Positions 16,602 to 25,286 of a stretch of DNA of 64,000 bases are shown here, in pieces (position 1 is the stretch's first letter; each line of letters begins with the position of its first letter). The stretch is from NCBI RefSeq assembly GCF_000821305.1, contig NZ_CCXK01000015.1:188528-252527 (forward strand), given 5' to 3'. The DNA is from Clostridium culturomicium. Lineage in GTDB: Bacteria > Bacillota > Clostridia > Clostridiales > Clostridiaceae. A program made the position numbers and the translations under genes. The notes under the pieces were generated by a model. The model worked only from the letters and a program-made list of their open reading frames with translations, made no database searches and was not told the origin of the DNA.

Positions 16602-18030
16602 TAAGCCCCCTTTGTGCTGGGCTTTCTATCCAATTTCCCTTGTAATCAAACCTTGAGCCATGACATGGACAATCCCAGGATAATTCATCAGGATTCCACT
16701 TTACTTCACAACCTAAATGAGGACATTTAGTTGACACTATGTGGTTTTTTCCATGTTCATCTTTATATATGCCAACCTTTTCCCCCTTATATTCAATGAT
16801 TCCTCCATGCCCCGCCTTAATATCCTTAAGTTCCGCATCGGGTATATGAAAAAACTGTGAAGTTAATCCTTTAATAGCTTCTACTCCATCTTTTATAATG
16901 TTTGCCATTGAATCTGATATATCAAATCTTTTAGGCGAAAAAATCTCTGCATACTCACTCTTCCTGCCCTTAATCATGTCTGTAATTATCATTGCAGAAA
17001 CCATTGCAGTGGTCATTCCCCACTTTTTAAATCCAGTGGCTACATAAAGGTTTGGAGTCTCCTTAGAATACTGTCCAATAAAAGGTATATCATCTGCTGG
17101 CATACAATCTTGAGCAGACCAGTTATATACCTCTTTAGCCTCTGGATAAATCCTTTTTGCCACCTTCCTTAGTTCCTCATACCTTCCACCAACTTCATTA
17201 TCACCACAACGATGAGAACCACCACCTAAAAGCAGAAGATTTTTATATTCTCTAAAAGAATAACCCTCTTCATCAATTCCAATATACATTCCATTGATAT
17301 TCTGCGCATTTTCTAATGCAATTACGTAGGAGCGTTCTTGATGCATTCTCATAAAATAATATCCTGGAAAATTTATAATTGGGTAATGAGTTGCTATAAC
17401 AATAGCTTTTGCAGCTATAATATATTTATCAGTTGTAACAATATTGTTCTTTATCTCAACAGCCCTTGTATTTTCATATATAGTTAATTCCTTTGCTATT
17501 TCCTTTAAAAACATTAATGGATTAAACTGGGCCTGATTATTAATCTTCAAGGCCTTTTTCACGCTAACTGGGAGCTCTATATTGTCTAAAAGCTCTGCTT
17601 CAATGCCAAGCTTTAATTCAGCTTCATATTCTTGTACCAAAGCCTCAACATTATCAACTGTATAAAGATAATTTGGTAATTCCTTAAACTCACATTGTAT
17701 ATTTTTTTTCTTAATTATTTCCTTGTATTTATCTATAGCCTTTTTATTAGCCTCAGCATATTGCCTTGCTTTATTTTCTCCATATTCTCTTATCAATTTA
17801 TTATATATAAGTTCATGTTGAAGTGTAATTTTTGCAGTTGTCCTGCCTGTATTACCCTCACAAATCCTTCCAGCATCAATGATAGTGCAGTTAACACCTT
17901 CACTTTTAAGCATGTAACCTGTTAATATTCCTGTTATCCCAGCTCCTATTATTAATACATCTGTATCAATATTTTTATCTAAACTAACCCCATTACTTAA
18001 ACTACATTCATACTGCCATACTGACTTCAT
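16591..18030 (-). CDS. FAD-dependent oxidoreductase with C-terminal Rieske [2Fe-2S] domain
   Basis: 479 residues. A DAO-type FAD domain (DVLIIGAGITGILTGYML at about 24, GNTGRTTAKITLQHELIY, and the C-terminal ATGFKKWGMTTAMVSAMIITD FAD-closing segment) is fused to a Rieske domain with CPHLGC and CPCHGSRFDYKG, i.e. the two Cys and two His of a [2Fe-2S] Rieske cluster. The protein ends PAQRGLNGE, where relatives usually have a few more residues. It resembles Bacillus YhfW. Substrate unknown; electrons probably pass between FAD and the cluster. Coupled by overlap to the tocopherol-cyclase-like gene. Confidence 0.87.
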   Translation of the reverse strand: MKSVWQYECSLSNGVSLDKNIDTDVLIIGAGITGILTGYMLKSEGVNCTIIDAGRICEGNTGRTTAKITLQHELIYNKLIREYGENKARQYAEANKKAIDKYKEIIKKKNIQCEFKELPNYLYTVDNVEALVQEYEAELKLGIEAELLDNIELPVSVKKALKINNQAQFNPLMFLKEIAKELTIYENTRAVEIKNNIVTTDKYIIAAKAIVIATHYPIINFPGYYFMRMHQERSYVIALENAQNINGMYIGIDEEGYSFREYKNLLLLGGGSHRCGDNEVGGRYEELRKVAKRIYPEAKEVYNWSAQDCMPADDIPFIGQYSKETPNLYVATGFKKWGMTTAMVSAMIITDMIKGRKSEYAEIFSPKRFDISDSMANIIKDGVEAIKGLTSQFFHIPDAELKDIKAGHGGIIEYKGEKVGIYKDEHGKNHIVSTKCPHLGCEVKWNPDELSWDCPCHGSRFDYKGNWIESPAQRGLNGE

Positions 18031-18242
18031 AAAATCACCTTGTATAATGAACTCATATTAAAAATTCATTATACTTTTCCTTTCATAATAATTTTTATTA
18101 AACTTAACATAAGACGCTATGGATTAGTTCAATAACCTCATGATTAGTATTCCATTTTAATGATTTTATAAACTCCCAATACGTAAACACCTTTCATTAA
18201 ATTCGACTATCCAAATTAAAATTTGTTAATTAACAAAAAAAA

Positions 18243-18273
18243 TATACGGATAAGGGGTTCCCTTATCCGTATA
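18243..18273 (-). terminator. Terminator of the PHP phosphoesterase gene
   Basis: A 14-bp perfect stem TATACGGATAAGGG / CCCTTATCCGTATA with a 3-base loop. On the minus strand it is followed by an eight-base T run. Confidence 0.93.
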
Positions 18274-18297
18274 CCATCAATTTATTAATACCTTTTA

Positions 18298-19005
18298 TTA
18301 ACTAAAAATATAATCTAAAACATCTTCTCTAAAATTCCATACAAGTTCCTCTGGGAAGTCCATTTCCTTTAGCAGCTTATAGCAATTATCAAATCTACCT
18401 ACATCATAATATATATGTGCGTCACTTCCTAGCATAATTTTTACTTCATGCTCCTTGCATAGCTTTAAAATTATTTTATAGTTCTCTAATCCATTCATTC
18501 TAAAGCTTTTAGGTGACAGTGAACTGTTATTCATCTCTAATGCAACTTTTTTTTCTTTTGCTGCTAAAACTAACTTTTCATAATCAACAGGAAATCTGCT
18601 GTCATCAGGATGTCCTATAACCTTTACCTTTGGATTATCCATTGCCTTAATCATAGCTCTAGTGTTTTCTTCAATATTGCCTGCTTTAATACATGGTCCG
18701 TGAACACTGGCAATCATGTAATCTAATATCTCTACAACTTCATCTTCCACATCTAGATTACCATCATAATCAATTATGTTTGCTTCAATTCCTTTTAAAA
18801 CTCTGATGCCGTTAATCTCCTCTTTTATAACCTTCATGTTATGGAAATAAAATGGATGCGCTGTTCCTGGCATTGTAACAGCGTGGTCAGATAATCCCAT
18901 TATTTTTAAGCCATTCTCCTTTGCACCTTCAACATTTTCTTTTAATGTGCTAAATGCATGTCCACTAGAAATAGTATGAGTATGTAGATCTATTATTGCT
19001 TTCAT
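18298..19005 (-). CDS. PHP-domain phosphatase (YcdX-like)
   Basis: 235 residues covering the whole YcdX-type PHP barrel. The metal ligands are in IDLHTHTISSGHAFST (residues 4-19), MGLSDHAV (about 37-44), IEANIID (about 72), VHGPC (about 101) and the C-terminal MLGSDAHIYYDVGRF. PHP hydrolases use a trinuclear metal centre to cleave phosphoesters; the physiological substrate of this branch is not known. A 53-codon gene ends 4 bases upstream, so the two are likely coupled. The ribosome site is GGAACGGAG. Confidence 0.88.
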   Translation of the reverse strand: MKAIIDLHTHTISSGHAFSTLKENVEGAKENGLKIMGLSDHAVTMPGTAHPFYFHNMKVIKEEINGIRVLKGIEANIIDYDGNLDVEDEVVEILDYMIASVHGPCIKAGNIEENTRAMIKAMDNPKVKVIGHPDDSRFPVDYEKLVLAAKEKKVALEMNNSSLSPKSFRMNGLENYKIILKLCKEHEVKIMLGSDAHIYYDVGRFDNCYKLLKEMDFPEELVWNFREDVLDYIFS

Positions 19006-19009
19006 TTTA

Positions 19010-19171
19010 TCACTCCGTTCCTTTTAAGTGAAAGACAAAGTCCTTGATTTGGTTACTTAAACTTACTTCTTCATATTCATAAAGAAAACATGTTTTCTTA
19101 CCACTTTCACTTCTTTTAAGTTTAGTATTACGCTTACGTTTAATTTTATTATATACTTCTTCAATATTCAT
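19010..19171 (-). CDS. Small basic protein upstream of the PHP gene (53 residues, unknown)
   Basis: ATG at 19169-19171, TGA at 19010-19012. The product begins MNIEEVYNKIKRKRNTKLKR and ends NQIKDFVFHLKGTE: a basic N-terminal half (about ten Lys/Arg in residues 9-26) and an amphipathic C-terminal half. The ribosome site is weak (ATTGGA). Four bases separate its stop from the PHP start, and the PHP ribosome site is inside its last codons, which supports real translation and coupling. No family recognised; it may be a leader peptide only. Confidence 0.5.
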   Translation of the reverse strand: MNIEEVYNKIKRKRNTKLKRSESGKKTCFLYEYEEVSLSNQIKDFVFHLKGTE

Positions 19172-19289
19172 TCCAATAAAAATTATAGAACTATGTAAAT
19201 TTCCTTTATTATATTTACATTTTCACTTCATGAATATAATCCATTTATATTCACAAAATATTATTGATATAAAATAAGGAGGCTTAATT

Positions 19290-19439
19290 ATGAACCTAGA
19301 AGACGATAAAAAACTATGTGAAAAAGCTAAACAAATGCTGATTGACGGTCAATCTTATGATGAAATTAGAGCAGAAACTCACCTTAGGTTAAAAGATATA
19401 AAAAGAATAGAACGCGAAGAAGCAAGCTCTCACTTTTAA
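19290..19439 (+). CDS. Small acidic/helical protein (49 residues, unknown)
   Basis: A perfect AAGGAGG site (19276-19282) sits 7 bases before an ATG. The product begins MNLEDDKKLCEKAKQMLIDG and contains QSYDEIRAETHLRLKDIKRIERE, a helix-turn-helix-like pattern in which a short 'x-S-Y-D-E-I-x-x-x-T-x-L' helix precedes a second helix. It may be a truncated DNA-binding or adaptor protein. It has its own terminator immediately downstream (19444-19479), so it is an independent gene and worth annotating despite its size. Confidence 0.72.
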   Translation: MNLEDDKKLCEKAKQMLIDGQSYDEIRAETHLRLKDIKRIEREEASSHF

Positions 19440-19443
19440 AAAT

Positions 19444-19479
19444 AAAATACCTCTGGAGAATAACCTCCAGAGGTATTTT
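19444..19479. terminator. Bidirectional terminator after the 49-residue gene
   Basis: A 15-bp perfect stem AAAATACCTCTGGAG / CTCCAGAGGTATTTT with a 6-base loop and a T run on the plus strand. It lies between converging genes. Confidence 0.92.
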
Positions 19480-19494
19480 TTGTTTTAAATTATT

Positions 19495-22400
19495 TTATGC
19501 GTTCTTTTTTCTTCTCTTATATACAAATCCACCAACTGCTACCGCTGTGATACCCATCATAGCTACCATATCAGCACCTATAGGAGCTCCTGTTTGAGGA
19601 AGCTTTCCTGGTTTATTTGGCTTTTCTGGTTTTTCTTCTGGTTTTGGAGGTTCTGGTTTTACTGGTTTCTCTGGATCAACTGTATCATCTACACCAGCAA
19701 CAAGAACATTATAATCAACCTTTGGAATACCGTTTTCTTTCCAGTTCTTAGCCATTGCATCTCTCATAACAACAAATGTATCTTTGGCTTCTGTTGCTTT
19801 AGAGAAATCATAACCATCTCCGCCGGTTAACATAAAGTCATTAATTACTACTGAATACTCTGTCTTTGGATCAATCTTAGTACCATCATTTAATCTGATA
19901 GATGAAACCTTACCTGTTTCAGCATCATACCAAACTTTGATTCCAGCAAATTGTCCCCATCCAAAAGTCTTAGTATTAATACCATGTTCAATTATCTTAA
20001 CTAACTCTTCACCTGTAACTTTAACAGTTACTAGAGTATTATCAAATGGTAAGATTTCATACATATCTCCTACTGTTATCTTTCCAGCAGCAAGAGTTCT
20101 TCTGATTCCACCCCCATTTGTTAACCCAATTTGAGTTCCTGCAATTTGTCTCATAGTTTCAGCTACAATAACTCCTAGAGGTGTTACACCTTCATTTCTT
20201 CCTTCATGACTAAGTTCAGTTTCTGTTGTTGTAATTACTTCAGCCATCATTGGAGCTAACTCATCGTTATGATCCTTAATTTTAGCTGCAACAACCTCAT
20301 CTACTGGAAGATTCTTAACATTTTCATATAATAATTTCACTGATGGTTCAGTAACTAGTAAATTATTATCTTCATTAAATTCAAAGCTTACTGATGCAAG
20401 TCCTCTTCCATTATATCCACCTTGTACTATAGGAATTGCTTTTCCATTTCTGTCTACTGTTCCAGATACAAAAGCATGATTGTGACCAGAAATCACAGCA
20501 TCAACACCTTCAACCATAGCTATATCTGCTGCTTCTCCTGTTATAACTTTAGTTTTACTATCTTGATATGCAGCACTGTGTGCTAAGACTACTATTGCAT
20601 TTGCACCTTCGTCCTTAACCTTATCTATATAGCTGGCAACAGTTTTTGCTGGATCTAAGAATTCTACGTCCTTAACATTTTCAGCAAGGGTCTTTTCTGC
20701 TGTTTCCGGAGTCGCAATACCTATTATTGCAATTTTGACTCCATTCTTTTCAACTATTTTATAAGGTTTTGCATAATCTACTAAGTCATGTGTTCCCTTC
20801 TTAACAACATTAGCTGCTATGAAATCAAAACCACCATCTTTTGCCCAAGTAGATATTCTATTAGAACCCCAGTCATATTCGTGATTTCCTATAGCTGAAG
20901 CTACAAGTCCAATTTCTTTTAACATATCTGTTACTGGAGCTCCATATTTGATATTAGAAATTGCAGTTCCTTGATATAAATCACCAGCTGATACTGGAAT
21001 TACACCATAACTGCCATCTTCCATACCTTTATAGCTATTAATAACCCCTGCAAGCTTTGCAGCTCCAATATTTTTTCCTGATTCTAAAACATTACCATGA
21101 AAATCATTGAAGCTAAGAAACTCTACAGTCTTCGCAGTTCTTAAAGCATTTAATTGAGCTAATTTTTCTGTTTCACCAGCTGCAGTAAGCTGTGCAGATA
21201 CTTGTTCCCAAGTTAGTGGTTTGCTTACTATGCCATAGCTCATCTCTTGAGTTAGAGTTCCATCATTAATTAACTTAACAACTTCTGCTCTAAGTTTATT
21301 ATCATACTTTATTCCTGTTAGTTTCCAGTTTCCATCAACTTTACGAGTTATTGTTCCACCTTTAACTTCAGTAATATATCTAGCAATCATATCTCTTATG
21401 TCTGATAATGAATCATTTGTAGATTCGTAAACCTTAGTATGTTCTCCATCATCAAACATTGGAGCTAAATTAGAGCTATATCTGTAATCATTCACGGTTA
21501 AATAAATTTCATCAGCATCAGTTACAGCTTTTCCATCGTTAAATTTTAAATTTTCAACTCTTTCCCCAACCGGCCTAGATATATTAAGTTCATAGGAAAC
21601 TCCACTTAACATATCATACTTGTATGATGCAAAGCCTGGATTAAATGAAATTGTTAAATCACCTTCTTCAAAGGTATTATATAGGTTCGCAGTCCACTCT
21701 AAATATTTCTTCAACTGCTTTCCTGTAGTTTTAATTGTATATAACTTATTATCAAATTTATAAATATTAGCTAAATCAGCTTTAGTAATATCTCCAGAGT
21801 CTAAATTAGATGTAGCTGAAAGCATTGCTGCTCCAGATACATGATGAATCTTTGAGGTATCAATTCCTAAGGATTTTAAATGTTGGTCGCTATAATAAAG
21901 TTGTACTTCATTTATTAAATCAGTTACCCCTTGATCATTTACAAAGGATTGAGGTATTCCTTTAACTTCATCTTCCTCTGCTAAGTTTTCACCGTCTAAT
22001 TTACCAATCACACCATTAGCATCTGCCTTAGCTATATCATCATATTTCTTTAGCTCACTAGTTAAAGCCTCATCTACTGGTGAGTTTTTTTCTAATTTAA
22101 TTACACTTGAAGTTTTATTTACAACTTTAGCTCCATCTGCTGTTTTTTCAATTTCTAAAACAGTCTTAGAAAGACCTTGTCCATTATTAGTTGGCTGAGT
22201 TACTAAAACACCATTTACTACTTCCTGTTGAATTGTAGTGTGACTATGTCCAGCAACTATTACATCGACTTCTGGATTTAAATTAGCGATATCTGTTGCG
22301 CTATCACCATTACCATATTCAGAGGTTAATCCCATATGAGAAGTTACAATGAATACGTCAGCCTTATCTTTTATTTCAGACATAACTTTCTGAACTTCTT

Positions 22401-23088
22401 CTGCTGGATTAGTTGGTGTATATCCTACTAATTTATCAGCATCCCATTTAGTTATATTATTAGTTACAACACCAATAATAGCAACTCTTACTCCATCTAC
22501 TGTTTTGATTGTGTATGGTTCGAATACTCTTGTGCCATCTTTATAAAGATTTGCACATAATACTGCAGTTCCCCCCGCTTTAGCTTGCTCTGCAATTTTA
22601 TTTAATGTATTCATTCCATAGTTAAATTCATGATTTCCTAGACTAAAAGATGTATATCCAATTTTATTCATTGCATATACCATTGGGTTAATATTATCCT
22701 TTAGAAATTCATCTGTTAAAAATAAATGATTGTAATTCCCTTGTATTGTATCCCCATTGTCAACAACTATTGTATTTAAATTGCTAGCCATTTCATTTTC
22801 TACAACAGTTGCAATTTGGTTTAGACCACCTGCGGCTTGTGACATAGTCGCATAGTCATAGTTCAAAAACTTTCCATGTAAATCTGTAGTAGCTAAAACC
22901 TGAATTTTTACATTCTCGTCAGCTGCTGGTTCTGCCGTTGGTTCAGTGCTTAAATTTTCAGTAGTTTCAACGTTTACAGATTCTTTTGTCTCATCTGCAT
23001 ACGCACTTAATACGTTTGCAGGTAGAACAAAAGATAAAGTTAAAACTAAGCTGGTAAACCAAGCAACTAACCTTTTGTTTCTTTTCAT
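19495..23088 (-). CDS. LPxTG-anchored two-module nucleotide phosphoesterase / 5'-nucleotidase (YfkN-like)
   Basis: 1197 residues. A signal peptide (about 1-32) is followed by two complete metallophosphoesterase plus 5'-nucleotidase C-terminal modules. Module 1 (about 55-600) has LATTDLHGKFLN, NGDTIQGN, LGNHEFNYG, SHMGL and AGHSHTTI, as in CpdB-type 2',3'-cyclic phosphodiesterases. Module 2 (about 645-1120) has LSFNDFHGNVLE, SAGDLYQG, IGNHEYDWG, AHSAA, SGHNHAF and the nucleoside-binding TNGGGIRRTL. A Pro/Lys/Glu-rich wall spacer leads to LPQTGAP, a hydrophobic helix and a KRRKKNA tail: sortase anchoring. It probably degrades extracellular nucleotides for phosphate and nucleosides; a nucleoside-type importer lies at 49-53 kb. 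Confidence 0.93.
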   Translation of the reverse strand: MKRNKRLVAWFTSLVLTLSFVLPANVLSAYADETKESVNVETTENLSTEPTAEPAADENVKIQVLATTDLHGKFLNYDYATMSQAAGGLNQIATVVENEMASNLNTIVVDNGDTIQGNYNHLFLTDEFLKDNINPMVYAMNKIGYTSFSLGNHEFNYGMNTLNKIAEQAKAGGTAVLCANLYKDGTRVFEPYTIKTVDGVRVAIIGVVTNNITKWDADKLVGYTPTNPAEEVQKVMSEIKDKADVFIVTSHMGLTSEYGNGDSATDIANLNPEVDVIVAGHSHTTIQQEVVNGVLVTQPTNNGQGLSKTVLEIEKTADGAKVVNKTSSVIKLEKNSPVDEALTSELKKYDDIAKADANGVIGKLDGENLAEEDEVKGIPQSFVNDQGVTDLINEVQLYYSDQHLKSLGIDTSKIHHVSGAAMLSATSNLDSGDITKADLANIYKFDNKLYTIKTTGKQLKKYLEWTANLYNTFEEGDLTISFNPGFASYKYDMLSGVSYELNISRPVGERVENLKFNDGKAVTDADEIYLTVNDYRYSSNLAPMFDDGEHTKVYESTNDSLSDIRDMIARYITEVKGGTITRKVDGNWKLTGIKYDNKLRAEVVKLINDGTLTQEMSYGIVSKPLTWEQVSAQLTAAGETEKLAQLNALRTAKTVEFLSFNDFHGNVLESGKNIGAAKLAGVINSYKGMEDGSYGVIPVSAGDLYQGTAISNIKYGAPVTDMLKEIGLVASAIGNHEYDWGSNRISTWAKDGGFDFIAANVVKKGTHDLVDYAKPYKIVEKNGVKIAIIGIATPETAEKTLAENVKDVEFLDPAKTVASYIDKVKDEGANAIVVLAHSAAYQDSKTKVITGEAADIAMVEGVDAVISGHNHAFVSGTVDRNGKAIPIVQGGYNGRGLASVSFEFNEDNNLLVTEPSVKLLYENVKNLPVDEVVAAKIKDHNDELAPMMAEVITTTETELSHEGRNEGVTPLGVIVAETMRQIAGTQIGLTNGGGIRRTLAAGKITVGDMYEILPFDNTLVTVKVTGEELVKIIEHGINTKTFGWGQFAGIKVWYDAETGKVSSIRLNDGTKIDPKTEYSVVINDFMLTGGDGYDFSKATEAKDTFVVMRDAMAKNWKENGIPKVDYNVLVAGVDDTVDPEKPVKPEPPKPEEKPEKPNKPGKLPQTGAPIGADMVAMMGITAVAVGGFVYKRRKKNA

Positions 23089-23141
23089 TCATATCCCCCC
23101 ATTACAAAATTTTGAACATTAATATATATGTTCCTACCCTA

Positions 23142-23170
23142 ATTGTATTATTCCAATATATTTAAATCAA
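23142..23170 (-). promoter_or_regulatory. Promoter of the cell-wall nucleotidase gene
   Basis: On the minus strand there is a -35 TTGATT (23165-23170), a 17-base spacer and a -10 TACAAT (23142-23147), about 55 bases upstream of the ATG. Confidence 0.7.
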
Positions 23171-23225
23171 TCCTTTTATTGTAATTATTCTTTTTTATTT
23201 CATCTTCTCTTTTTTTAACATAAAA

Positions 23226-23263
23226 AAGCCTAAAGCAACTATTTTTTTAGTCACCTCAGGCTT
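23226..23263 (-). terminator. brnQ terminator
   Basis: On the minus strand, AAGCCTGAGGTGACT pairs with AGTTGCTTTAGGCTT (15 bp including several G-U pairs) around an A-rich loop, followed by TTTTTTA. The G-U pairs only work on this strand, fixing the direction. Confidence 0.88.
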
Positions 23264-23318
23264 CATATTATAAAAAATTTTAATATTTATTATACTCTTT
23301 TTACTGATTATATTTTTG

Positions 23319-24668
23319 TTAATCCATTACCTCTTTACCATTTACTGATTGCTCACTACCAGACTTTTCCTTAACTAACATCACAACAACTCCAACAGCC
23401 ATTCCTGACAATGCTGGAACAATCCATCCCAAACCATCAGCATATAGTGGCAATTTTTCAAACAACTTTACTACACTTCCTAAATTTATCCCAGCCTGTC
23501 CTAAAGCGTCAACTATACTCACCACTCCAGTAAATAATATAGTTAAGCTGTACACAGCTGAATTTCCATTAAAGAACTTATCTAGACAGCCTAAAACTAT
23601 AAGCATTATAGCTATAGGATATATTGCATTTAATACTGGTACTGATATTGATAATATTTTTGTTAAGCCTAAGTTTGCAACAGTCATGCTAAATAACGCT
23701 AAAATCGCTACCCAACTTTTATATGTAACCTTTTTAGTTAAAGTTGTAAAGTATTGGCTGCAAGAAGTTATTAATCCTACACAAGTTGTTAAACATGCTA
23801 AAGTAAATACTACAGCTAAAAGCACTGCTCCTGGCTTTCCAAATATATAAGTCACTACATGAGTCAGAGTTTGAGCTCCATTTTCAGTTGCTCCAAATCT
23901 TCCGCCACTAGTTGCACCTAAGTGTCCTAAAATAGAATATATTGCTATTAATAGTCCTCCTGCTATCATTCCTGCCTTTATTGAAGTTGAAACCACTGCC
24001 TTTTCCTCTTCAACGCCTTTAGTTCTTATTGCCATCGCTATCACAATTCCAAAATTTAGTGCAGCTATAGTATCCATTGTAAGATATCCTTCTAAGAAGC
24101 CTGTAACAAAAGCTGAGTTAACATAAGCTCCGGTTGGCTCTCCATAAGCCCCTAATGGCTTTACTAACGCTGAAACAAATATAACAGCTATAAGAGTTAA
24201 AAGTGTTGGAGTTAACACCTTGCCCATCCTATCTACAAGCTTTGTAGGTGAAAGTGATAACCAATATGCCACTGTGAAAAATACTAAAGTAAATAAAAAC
24301 ATTGCAAAGGTAAGTGATACACCTTCTGGTAAATATGGTGCTACAGCCATTTCAAATGGCAGGCTTCCTGCTCTTGGAATACCAAGACATGGCCCTATTG
24401 ATAAATATATTAAAACTGTAAATACTGCTGAAAAAACAGGATTCACTCTATCTGCTAATAAGTTTAATCCTCTAGACTTAGCAACAACAATTACTCCAAG
24501 CACTGGAAAACCTACTGCAGTAATAAAGAATCCTGCCATGGCCACCCATGTTGCAGCACCTGCTGTTTGCCCTAAAAATGGTGGAAATATTAAATTCCCA
24601 GCTCCAAAGAATAGTGAAAATAGCATTAAGCTAACTAATAATAAATCCTTTTTTGATAATTCCTTCAT
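23319..24668 (-). CDS. brnQ: Branched-chain amino acid transport system carrier BrnQ (LIVCS family)
   Basis: 449 residues with about 12 membrane helices. The family's start is clear (LFSLFFGAGNLIFPPFLGQTAG), with GIPRAGSLPFEMAVAPYLP, GYLTMDTIAALNFGIVIAMAIR and SCSQYFTTLTKKVTYK further on. It imports Leu, Ile and Val with Na+ or H+. A T-box leader with an ATC (Ile) candidate specifier stands in front of it, so uncharged tRNA, probably tRNA-Ile, should switch it on. The ribosome site AAAGGAG is 9 bases before the ATG. A 37-codon upstream frame overlaps its first 38 bases. Confidence 0.95.
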   Translation of the reverse strand: MKELSKKDLLLVSLMLFSLFFGAGNLIFPPFLGQTAGAATWVAMAGFFITAVGFPVLGVIVVAKSRGLNLLADRVNPVFSAVFTVLIYLSIGPCLGIPRAGSLPFEMAVAPYLPEGVSLTFAMFLFTLVFFTVAYWLSLSPTKLVDRMGKVLTPTLLTLIAVIFVSALVKPLGAYGEPTGAYVNSAFVTGFLEGYLTMDTIAALNFGIVIAMAIRTKGVEEEKAVVSTSIKAGMIAGGLLIAIYSILGHLGATSGGRFGATENGAQTLTHVVTYIFGKPGAVLLAVVFTLACLTTCVGLITSCSQYFTTLTKKVTYKSWVAILALFSMTVANLGLTKILSISVPVLNAIYPIAIMLIVLGCLDKFFNGNSAVYSLTILFTGVVSIVDALGQAGINLGSVVKLFEKLPLYADGLGWIVPALSGMAVGVVVMLVKEKSGSEQSVNGKEVMD

Positions 24669-24744
24669 AATAATCCGTCTCCTTTAACGTTGCTTTTAAT
24701 CTTGCTCTTAATTTCTGAATAATAATGTCGCTCTCAATATCCAT
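24631..24744 (-). CDS. Possible leader peptide overlapping the start of brnQ (37 codons)
   Basis: ATG at 24744, preceded by a GGGGGAAC ribosome-like site. The product starts MDIESDIIIQKLRARLKATL and has three consecutive Ile codons (ATT ATT ATT) at positions 7-9. It lies downstream of the T-box terminator and its stop is 38 bases inside brnQ in another frame. It may couple or tune brnQ translation to isoleucine supply. There is no known family; it could be chance. Confidence 0.35.
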   Translation of the reverse strand: MDIESDIIIQKLRARLKATLKETDYYEGIIKKGFIIS

Positions 24745-24765
24745 CCAAGTTCCCCCTTTAAACAA

Positions 24766-25124
24766 TAAAAAAACCGCCCCTTGTAAAAATACAAGGGACG
24801 GACCAATCCGCGTTACCACCCTAATTCTATGATAATTCCTATAATAATATATAAATCTTTATTTAATTTAACACCAGCTTTATTCCTAGTCAAATATAAA
24901 AGATTCTAGTAATACAGGCCTCCATAGCACTCAGTTACATATCTATCAATATGCTTTTCTTTTAACGGTGAAAAACTCCGTCAACGCCTACTTCAATTCG
25001 GGTTGCTTCTCAAAGATGATTTTCAGAATTAATTTGAACATTGGCTTTCAGCTAATTGCCAACTCTCTGTGGAACAAAAATAAAACTTACTCTTTCTCGT
25101 CATAGAATTTACTTAAATTTTATA
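24766..25124 (-). promoter_or_regulatory. T-box riboswitch (tRNA-sensing leader) of brnQ
   Basis: The T-box core AGGGTGGTAACGCGG is at 24808-24822 (minus). It is followed by a terminator with stem CCGCCCCTTGTA / TACAAGGGACGG (24774-24801, one G-U on the minus strand) and a seven-base T run. Stem I starts near 25068 with AGAGAGTTGG and the GCTGAAAGCCAA element. The specifier region reads GAAAATCATCTTTGAG (25009-25024), offering ATC (isoleucine) as codon. That fits a branched-chain amino acid carrier. The specifier assignment is by position and pattern, not by folding. Confidence 0.93.
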
Positions 25125-25130
25125 TTATTC

Positions 25131-25159
25131 ATAATATTACACATTCTAATCCATGTCAA
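25131..25159 (-). promoter_or_regulatory. Promoter of the brnQ T-box transcript
   Basis: On the minus strand there is a perfect -35 TTGACA (25154-25159), a 17-base spacer and a -10 TATTAT (25131-25136). The predicted start near 25124 agrees with the T-box 5' end. Confidence 0.85.
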
Positions 25160-25249
25160 TATTTAATTTATCTTCTTTTTCATGTAAACTTTAACAAATT
25201 ATAAATTGCATAATACTCATTGAAATTCCCCCTATACTTCCACTAAAAA

Positions 25250-25276
25250 AAGGAAACCATTAATTATGATTTCCTT
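25250..25276 (-). terminator. Terminator of the ABC exporter operon
   Basis: AAGGAAACCAT (25250-25260) pairs with ATGATTTCCTT (25266-25276). On the minus strand the stem is followed by a seven-base T run. Confidence 0.85.
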
Positions 25277-25286
25277 CTTTCTTGCC

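Noticed and set aside
18104..18190. 28-codon minus-strand frame (begins GTG; text contains YWEFIKSLKW) upstream of the Rieske gene
   Set aside because: It reads somewhat like protein but has no proper ribosome site and no neighbour context; it could be a gene relic. Too little to call.
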